Positions 6,553-11,490 of a DNA stretch of 11,490 nucleotides are shown in pieces (within the stretch, counting starts at the first letter, position 1; each line of letters begins with the position of its first letter). The notes beneath the pieces were generated by a model. It was not told the DNA's origin, did not search any database, and saw only the letters and a list, made by a program, of their open reading frames with translations. The stretch covers positions 2,776 through 14,265 of the forward strand of contig DIEP01000015.1 in assembly GCA_002418685.1 (NCBI GenBank). The letters are read 5' to 3'. A program made the translations under genes and the position numbers. This stretch comes from Ignavibacteria bacterium UBA5771 (lineage in GTDB: Bacteria > Bacteroidota > Ignavibacteria > Kapaibacteriales > UBA2268).

Positions 6553-9500
6553 TCAACGAACTATCATTATAGAACAAACTGATATTATACCGTCAGAAAC
6601 CATTCTTATGGTATATGCACCTGATGCTAATTTCATTCCACTCTGAACTGAGCCATTCCATTCAATGTTATATGTACCTGCTGATTGGTAACCATTATAA
6701 ATTGTGGTTACAACATTCCCAAGAGCGTCAACAACATCAATCTTAAGATCTCCTGATTTTGGTAAACCATAAGCAATGTTTGTAAATTGATCAACAGGAT
6801 TCGGGCTTACACTGATAATACCTTCTTGAATATCACTTGACCCACTAATACCTGTTATCCAATCCTGGACGATAACAAAATCAGTTAAAGCTCTATTTGT
6901 GATTGTTATTTCAAATAAGCTCTGATCGTCAATATTAAACCCTGCAATAACATCTGGAGAATGCTTGAAATATTTATCAGGTTCTTTCATATTGAAACTG
7001 AAGTAATCTCCGTTTGAAGAGTAATCCTGAATATACCATGATGATCCCGCTGGATTCCGTGTAGCATCATCCCTTGCAGGAATTTCTTCAGGTTTCCAAC
7101 TAATTGTCACTGGATACAGTGCAGAACTTGATCCTTCTACGCCACCTGCTTGGAATTGTGCCTTGTATATAGATTGACGGTTATTATTTGGTAAAGCAAC
7201 TGGGTATATATTTCTTAGAATACCATTTCTTAAAGGAATTCCCCATCTTGCATCAAATACATCTCGTGGTGGTACTGGAGGTAATTCAAATTCGCATAAT
7301 TGATAGTCAATCACACCATAGAAATCTGGTGAATCTGTTCCATCACCGGTTGTAACTCCACCAGTTTTTGCGTTTGGCAATGAAGAGGTACCAAATTGTA
7401 ATATTTGATACGCATTAATTGAGTTTTTCACTATAATATTTGCAACGAAGTCTGTTTCAAGTGAAATTTGCAATCTGTATAATAATGTGTCAGAATTCCC
7501 ATCTTGGTCAGTAGCAACAACCTTAATAGTTATTTTACCATCTGGATCGGGATTCAATTTAAATTGATTTGTAAATATGTTCAACGAAATTGTATCGTTA
7601 ATGCCATCACCGTTAACTACTCTTGGGCTTACGTCCAATGATGTTGACGGGAATTCATTATTATTAACATCTAACAAAATTATATTGATAATCTCGGTTG
7701 AATTATTACGTGCTAAGTCTGGGTCTATTATCTTCACGGTGTCTGAATATGGCGTTCCATAATCAATACATGCTACAGGTGGTACCCCTTGGAGATATGG
7801 ATTGTGATTTATAGGATTAACTTTCATTGGAATTGTAGCAACATCCCTTAGACCATTTTCATCTTCAACGATAACTGATACAAATATATCAGCTGGTGCA
7901 TCTTTTACTCCTGGTACTCCATACAATAAGCCTGTTTCTTTATCAATCTTTAACCACTTTGGAGTAGTTCTAATATTTGTTAAATCGAACGAGCCTGCAT
8001 CATCATAACAATCGTCTTTTTGTACAGAAGTTCTTGGATCATCAACATAAATTAGTGAGAATTTATGTTTTTGACCAAAGTTAGGATCAAAGTAATTGAT
8101 GATCTTCGTATTGTCTAACAATTGTGGATTGTAATCTGTCCCTTCGGTTGCATCAGGCAATGAATTTGTTAATATTTGCGGTTGGATATTTACAAATACT
8201 TCCATTCTCTTATGTGTTACTCCACCATGTCCGTCGTTTGCTACAACGATGAACATTGTATCTGTATTTAACGCTTGATTCTGTTGATTCATAGGTAGTA
8301 GATATTGCATAGCAATGTCTCTAGGAACTCTTATATTTAATTTACCATAACCTGTGAAATCAGTTCCATGAGAATCCATTTCATCGTCAGTATCATACTT
8401 TTTCATAAAATCGAAACTCATCCATGATGGTTTAGTTTGAATTATGTTAGATGATCCTGGAAGATTTACTGTGTCAACAACAACTGTATCTCCATCCATT
8501 GGATATGTAGTTGTGTTAGCAAAACCATACGCAGTCTTTCCGTATGGGAATGACCAATCAATTGCCCAACTATCTTCAAGTTCATCATCAGTATTGAAAT
8601 CAACTTGGAATCTTAATTTATCAGTTAAATTTGCAATCAATTTTCCATCTGCTGTCATTTGACATGTATATGTAGATGTAGTATAGTATTTCTGATCTGT
8701 CTCACGTGTTGATAAATCCTTAATAACAACAACTGGTCCCAATTCTGTCTCATCCATACCAGGGTCCAAAAATCTTGGCGTACTATCTGTAATATACATA
8801 CGAATACTTTCATATCTTGAGTATGATCTACCAAAATCGATTGTATCCTGTTGCAAATATCTTGCATTCAAAATATCATATACAGGACTGCTAAAATATG
8901 ATGGAAATGTTTCTACAAATCTATCCAACACATCTTGCGGAGCTCCAGATGCTTTTAATGTATCAAGAGTCCTATAATTTGGCGGATAATTATCTACACC
9001 AACCATTAATTCTTCTCCACCTGGTACTACGTATGGATTAATTGGTGTACCTTTGATTTGAATGTATCCACGTGATTTCCATTTAATTGCATTTGCTGCT
9101 TTAATGGTATCAGCAAGTAGCCATCTGTTTAAACCACTGTTATAATCTACATTCCATGAATAATTTAATTGCGGGTATTCGTCAGACCAATTATTACCTT
9201 CCCAAGAACGTGGATCGTAAAACTTGTTAGTATCAACAGCTGTAATTGTTAATATGGAATCACGTCCTCTTCTTGTTGGGTCGCTTATTTGGCTATATTC
9301 TGAGCCAAAAGGTGCGGGATAACTTCTATCTTCTGATACAAAAAGTCTACCTGCAAATTCCTTTGGAGTATTATTCAGTATAGCAGGAATATTCCCTGTG
9401 AAAACTGGAGGTTCTGTGCTACCTGTAATAACAAATGAAGCGCCTTTTAAATAAGCCGCATTGGCACCTTCTCTCCATAATGTTGTACGAGATACTATTC

Positions 9501-11490
9501 TCACAGTATCACCAACATTTACGGGGAGTGCATGGTATTTTTCACCTGCATAGAACGTTGTATTTGAAATTCCATTCAAAAAGTTAGAAGCAGGCATATC
9601 AGGTCGATTACTAAATAAATTGGGAACTGTCGCAAATTCTGTCTTATCCCCAATATATTTTCTTCCGGATAATGCACCAGCATCTTCGTTATAAGGATTT
9701 CGATATAAGTTCTCGAGTAAGAATGCACCTGTTCCGAAATTTGATAAACCTTGTGCAGTTCTTCTTACTAATGGATTTGGATTTCTTCTTGATAAATCGG
9801 GAACGAGTTCTACTGTTGCTCTGAATTTTTCATTTGATGGTGCATATTCGCTTACCTGAGTTAAAGGTACTCTTATATAATCACCTGTCGTCTCATTTAT
9901 AACGAAATAAACAGTTTGATTTAACAAATGATAATCATTGTTAACAGTATTGTCATCTCCAGAGTAATCTACTTGACTTTCAAGATATAATGGATATCCA
10001 ATTGGATGCAAATATCTTCCATTTGTGTCTGGAAAATACTCAGTTTGCAATGCATTCAACTGTGGATAAACAAGTTGATTTTGATCATTCATTAATTCTG
10101 CATAATATGGATCTCTTGTCCAAATCCTAACATTTTTACCGAATGATGGTAAGATATTATTTGTGAAAGTTTTTACTATTGGTGGAATACCAACTGCAAA
10201 ATCTTCAATTGGAACAAGTCTTCGTCTCTGATAATCTGCAGTTTTAACATCTGTACCTTTGTCATAAACATCATAAATATTGCCTGACAGTAGATATTTC
10301 TCTGGAATAGATGTAATATCTGCCAAATTCTCATTTCCTGCAGCATTCAAAGCTGGAACAGGAATATAAGTAAATGGCGCAATTACTTCCTGAGAACCGA
10401 TAATTCTTGTTACAAATGTCTCAAATGGTCCTTGATTACGTGGATCTGTCGTTGTTGGGAATAAATAAGGAAGATAAGATGTATCACCTGGTGCAATAAA
10501 GAATGTTTCATTTACAACATTTCCATATTCTTCTGTTTCACCAGTTTCGGGATTAAAGAATTTAATCTTTAAATTAGGAAGTGATAAATCCACATCAGCT
10601 TCGGTTGGTCCCCAGTAATTTCCACGCAATGTATCTGTTCCACCAAAACCTATACCTGTATTTCCTGCAAGTATTCCTTTTGTATTAGGTGCATCTGGTA
10701 ATCTAATTAAAAATCTTGCTTGATTTCCATAAATTGAATTTGCACCTTCTGAGAATATTGCAGATGGTAATGGTCCTTGAATTTCACCATAAATTGTTGC
10801 ACCAACTAAATCGCTTGATGCAAAATTACCTGTTATATGTTTATCATTATTATCTTGGAATACTGCACCAGTTATATAGTTCTGTGCCATTCCAATTTCT
10901 GATAATGCTGTATTATTTGTTATTAACGATCTTGTAAAGATGAGTTTTAGATCATAATTATCTGAATATAATGCTGATCCCGAGTAGGCTGTATTTCCTT
11001 CAAAACGAACACGATTGAACATGATGCTATCACGTCTTGGCGTGAAATCTTTTGTCAATCTATCAAGGATATAAATACCACCACCTAATCCAATTCCATT
11101 TTCAGGGAAATTGATTTCTTGATGATAGCGTTTCACATCAACATAGCTTTCATCTGCTGGTTTCATACTTACCCATGTATTGCCACCATCATTGCTTTTT
11201 ATTAATGTTCCCACATCTCCAACAGCATATACAAGATTGTTATTCATAACTTGAATATCATAATATGCATATTTTGGCGATGCATTTAACATTGTCCATG
11301 TACTACCACCATCAGTCGTTTTTAAAATTGCTCCACCTTTTCCAGAAATATAACCAACACTAGATCCATAGAAATTAATGGATTCAAAATCGAATGGTGT
11401 GCCGCTGTCAACAATTGTCCAAGTATCACCACCGTCGATTGTTTTGATTAATGTTCCATTTGTTCCAATTCCATAACCAATTGCACTGTT
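6553..11490 (-). CDS. Giant T9SS-exported surface protein, 5' end outside window
   Basis: The frame is open to the window edge, so at least 1645 residues are visible (numbered from the edge) and the true start and signal peptide lie beyond. Domains judged by eye: three Ycf48/BNR-like repeats (1-110) with KTxDGGxTW every 41 residues; a right-handed beta-helix-like region (about 161-298) rich in GN, NNTA and ending GNYWGP; a long beta-rich stretch (about 300-1015) I do not recognise; three Ig/cadherin-like domains (about 1016-1344), the middle one with WLKIDKETGLLYGVPG typical of the He_PIG family; an ELPPVPP/FDARW module (about 1364-1533); and a type A sorting domain from 1559 (SPNP 1562-1565, VVDALGNVV, ASGAYTIRM, basic end). 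This fits an extracellular adhesin or structural protein. No active site was recognised. It stops 155 bp before the next gene, with hairpins between, so it may be transcribed separately. Confidence 0.9.
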   Translation of the reverse strand, partial: NSAIGYGIGTNGTLIKTIDGGDTWTIVDSGTPFDFESINFYGSSVGYISGKGGAILKTTDGGSTWTMLNASPKYAYYDIQVMNNNLVYAVGDVGTLIKSNDGGNTWVSMKPADESYVDVKRYHQEINFPENGIGLGGGIYILDRLTKDFTPRRDSIMFNRVRFEGNTAYSGSALYSDNYDLKLIFTRSLITNNTALSEIGMAQNYITGAVFQDNNDKHITGNFASSDLVGATIYGEIQGPLPSAIFSEGANSIYGNQARFLIRLPDAPNTKGILAGNTGIGFGGTDTLRGNYWGPTEADVDLSLPNLKIKFFNPETGETEEYGNVVNETFFIAPGDTSYLPYLFPTTTDPRNQGPFETFVTRIIGSQEVIAPFTYIPVPALNAAGNENLADITSIPEKYLLSGNIYDVYDKGTDVKTADYQRRRLVPIEDFAVGIPPIVKTFTNNILPSFGKNVRIWTRDPYYAELMNDQNQLVYPQLNALQTEYFPDTNGRYLHPIGYPLYLESQVDYSGDDNTVNNDYHLLNQTVYFVINETTGDYIRVPLTQVSEYAPSNEKFRATVELVPDLSRRNPNPLVRRTAQGLSNFGTGAFLLENLYRNPYNEDAGALSGRKYIGDKTEFATVPNLFSNRPDMPASNFLNGISNTTFYAGEKYHALPVNVGDTVRIVSRTTLWREGANAAYLKGASFVITGSTEPPVFTGNIPAILNNTPKEFAGRLFVSEDRSYPAPFGSEYSQISDPTRRGRDSILTITAVDTNKFYDPRSWEGNNWSDEYPQLNYSWNVDYNSGLNRWLLADTIKAANAIKWKSRGYIQIKGTPINPYVVPGGEELMVGVDNYPPNYRTLDTLKASGAPQDVLDRFVETFPSYFSSPVYDILNARYLQQDTIDFGRSYSRYESIRMYITDSTPRFLDPGMDETELGPVVVIKDLSTRETDQKYYTTSTYTCQMTADGKLIANLTDKLRFQVDFNTDDELEDSWAIDWSFPYGKTAYGFANTTTYPMDGDTVVVDTVNLPGSSNIIQTKPSWMSFDFMKKYDTDDEMDSHGTDFTGYGKLNIRVPRDIAMQYLLPMNQQNQALNTDTMFIVVANDGHGGVTHKRMEVFVNIQPQILTNSLPDATEGTDYNPQLLDNTKIINYFDPNFGQKHKFSLIYVDDPRTSVQKDDCYDDAGSFDLTNIRTTPKWLKIDKETGLLYGVPGVKDAPADIFVSVIVEDENGLRDVATIPMKVNPINHNPYLQGVPPVACIDYGTPYSDTVKIIDPDLARNNSTEIINIILLDVNNNEFPSTSLDVSPRVVNGDGINDTISLNIFTNQFKLNPDPDGKITIKVVATDQDGNSDTLLYRLQISLETDFVANIIVKNSINAYQILQFGTSSLPNAKTGGVTTGDGTDSPDFYGVIDYQLCEFELPPVPPRDVFDARWGIPLRNGILRNIYPVALPNNNRQSIYKAQFQAGGVEGSSSALYPVTISWKPEEIPARDDATRNPAGSSWYIQDYSSNGDYFSFNMKEPDKYFKHSPDVIAGFNIDDQSLFEITITNRALTDFVIVQDWITGISGSSDIQEGIISVSPNPVDQFTNIAYGLPKSGDLKIDVVDALGNVVTTIYNGYQSAGTYNIEWNGSVQSGMKLASGAYTIRMVSDGIISVCSIMIVR
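6892..7401 (-). repeat. ELPP/FDxR module in the giant protein
   Basis: The module holds LQFGTSS, ELPPVPP (visible residues 1402-1408), FDARW (1412-1416), YPVTISW (1459-1465), IQD (1487-1489) and FEITIT (1526-1531), about 25 residues before the sorting domain. The same order occurs twice in the 1044-residue protein. The ELPP part is similar even at DNA level (7269-7290 against 603-624). It is a shared C-terminal module of unknown role, perhaps a spacer or presenting domain ahead of the secretion signal. Confidence 0.72.
7459..8445 (-). other. Tandem Ig/cadherin-like domains of the giant protein
   Basis: Three consecutive domains of about 90-120 residues. The first ends VVANDGHGGVTHKRMEVFV. 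The second (7813-8181) has the He_PIG hallmark WLKIDKETG...GVPG followed by VEDENGLRDVATIPMKV. The third ends KVVATDQDGNSDTLLYRL. The recurring (V/A)xDxxG turn before the last strand is typical of cadherin-like and putative-Ig domains in bacterial surface proteins, where such chains act as calcium-stiffened stalks. Calcium binding is inferred. Confidence 0.65.
10597..11010 (-). other. Beta-helix-like region of the giant protein
   Basis: Short hydrophobic strands alternate with Asn/Gly turns (RVRFEGNTAYSGSALY, SLITNNTALS, AVFQDNN, HITGNFASSD, SIYGNQARF) and close with GNYWGPTEAD. This resembles right-handed parallel beta-helices of the pectate-lyase/Pmp type, in which N-x-W-G-P commonly ends the helix. 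No catalytic residues of a polysaccharide lyase were recognised, so a binding or structural role is more likely. Confidence 0.55.
11167..11490 (-). repeat. Three 123-bp / 41-residue Ycf48-like repeats
   Basis: KTIDGGDTW, KTTDGGSTW and KSNDGGNTW occur at visible residues 16-24, 57-65 and 98-106, exactly 41 apart. Each follows a G-x-G-(T/A)-(L/I)-(I/L) strand. At DNA level the CACCACC-like block recurs near 11182, 11305 and 11428, a 123-bp period. These are blades of a Ycf48/BNR-type beta-propeller. A full propeller needs more blades, so further copies are expected beyond the right edge of the window. Confidence 0.82.

Noticed and set aside
10597..11010. Pectate lyase or other polysaccharide-degrading enzyme
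   Set aside because: Only the beta-helix repeat style is visible; no catalytic Asp/Arg cluster could be identified.
11290..11292. ATG as a start codon of the giant gene
   Set aside because: The frame continues upstream to the window edge and encodes two more copies of the same 41-residue repeat. No signal peptide follows this ATG, so it is an internal methionine.
11167..11490. Photosystem II assembly factor Ycf48
   Set aside because: The repeats match this propeller family, but the rest of the protein is a T9SS-exported mosaic. Ycf48-like repeats are common in unrelated secreted bacterial proteins.
1..11490. CRISPR array, tRNA/rRNA, insertion sequence or prophage
   Set aside because: No evenly spaced short direct repeats outside the protein repeats, no cloverleaf or rRNA sequence, and no transposase or phage genes were seen; the DNA is almost fully covered by four coding regions.

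Overview
The window is AT-rich and holds four long genes, all on the minus strand and none related to metabolism. Each gene whose start is visible begins with a Sec signal peptide. All four end in a C-terminal domain of the kind that sends proteins through the type IX secretion system (T9SS; type A sorting domain, TIGR04183 family). T9SS is confined to the Bacteroidota/Chlorobiota/Ignavibacteriota branch. The domain style (tandem GWN modules, 'ELPPxPP...FDxR' modules, Ycf48-like repeats) points by recollection to the Ignavibacteria/Kapabacteria side, but that placement is inference. No phylogenetic marker is present.

Layout in transcription order (right to left): (1) 11490-6553, a giant surface protein cut off at its N-terminus by the window edge, with at least 1645 residues; (2) a 155-bp gap holding two inverted repeats; (3) 6397-4445, a 650-residue protein with a nidogen-like N-terminal domain, a dockerin-like segment, an Ig/cohesin-like domain and a sorting domain; (4) 4425-3244, a 393-residue, very AT-rich protein with one or two cohesin-like domains and a degenerate sorting domain; (5) 3231-97, a 1044-residue multidomain protein with cohesin-like, BACON-like and duplicated modules; (6) a strong hairpin terminator at 39-81. 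The last three genes are 12-19 bp apart and very probably form one operon. The giant gene may be a separate unit.

Functionally this is a cluster of exported, probably cell-surface-anchored structural or adhesive proteins. No catalytic domain was recognised. The most interesting possibility is that the dockerin-like segment of one protein pairs with cohesin-like domains of the neighbouring proteins, giving a small T9SS-exported assembly that is not a cellulosome. This rests on fold-level pattern recognition and needs profile or structure comparison. Domain boundaries were judged by eye, and no database search was done.
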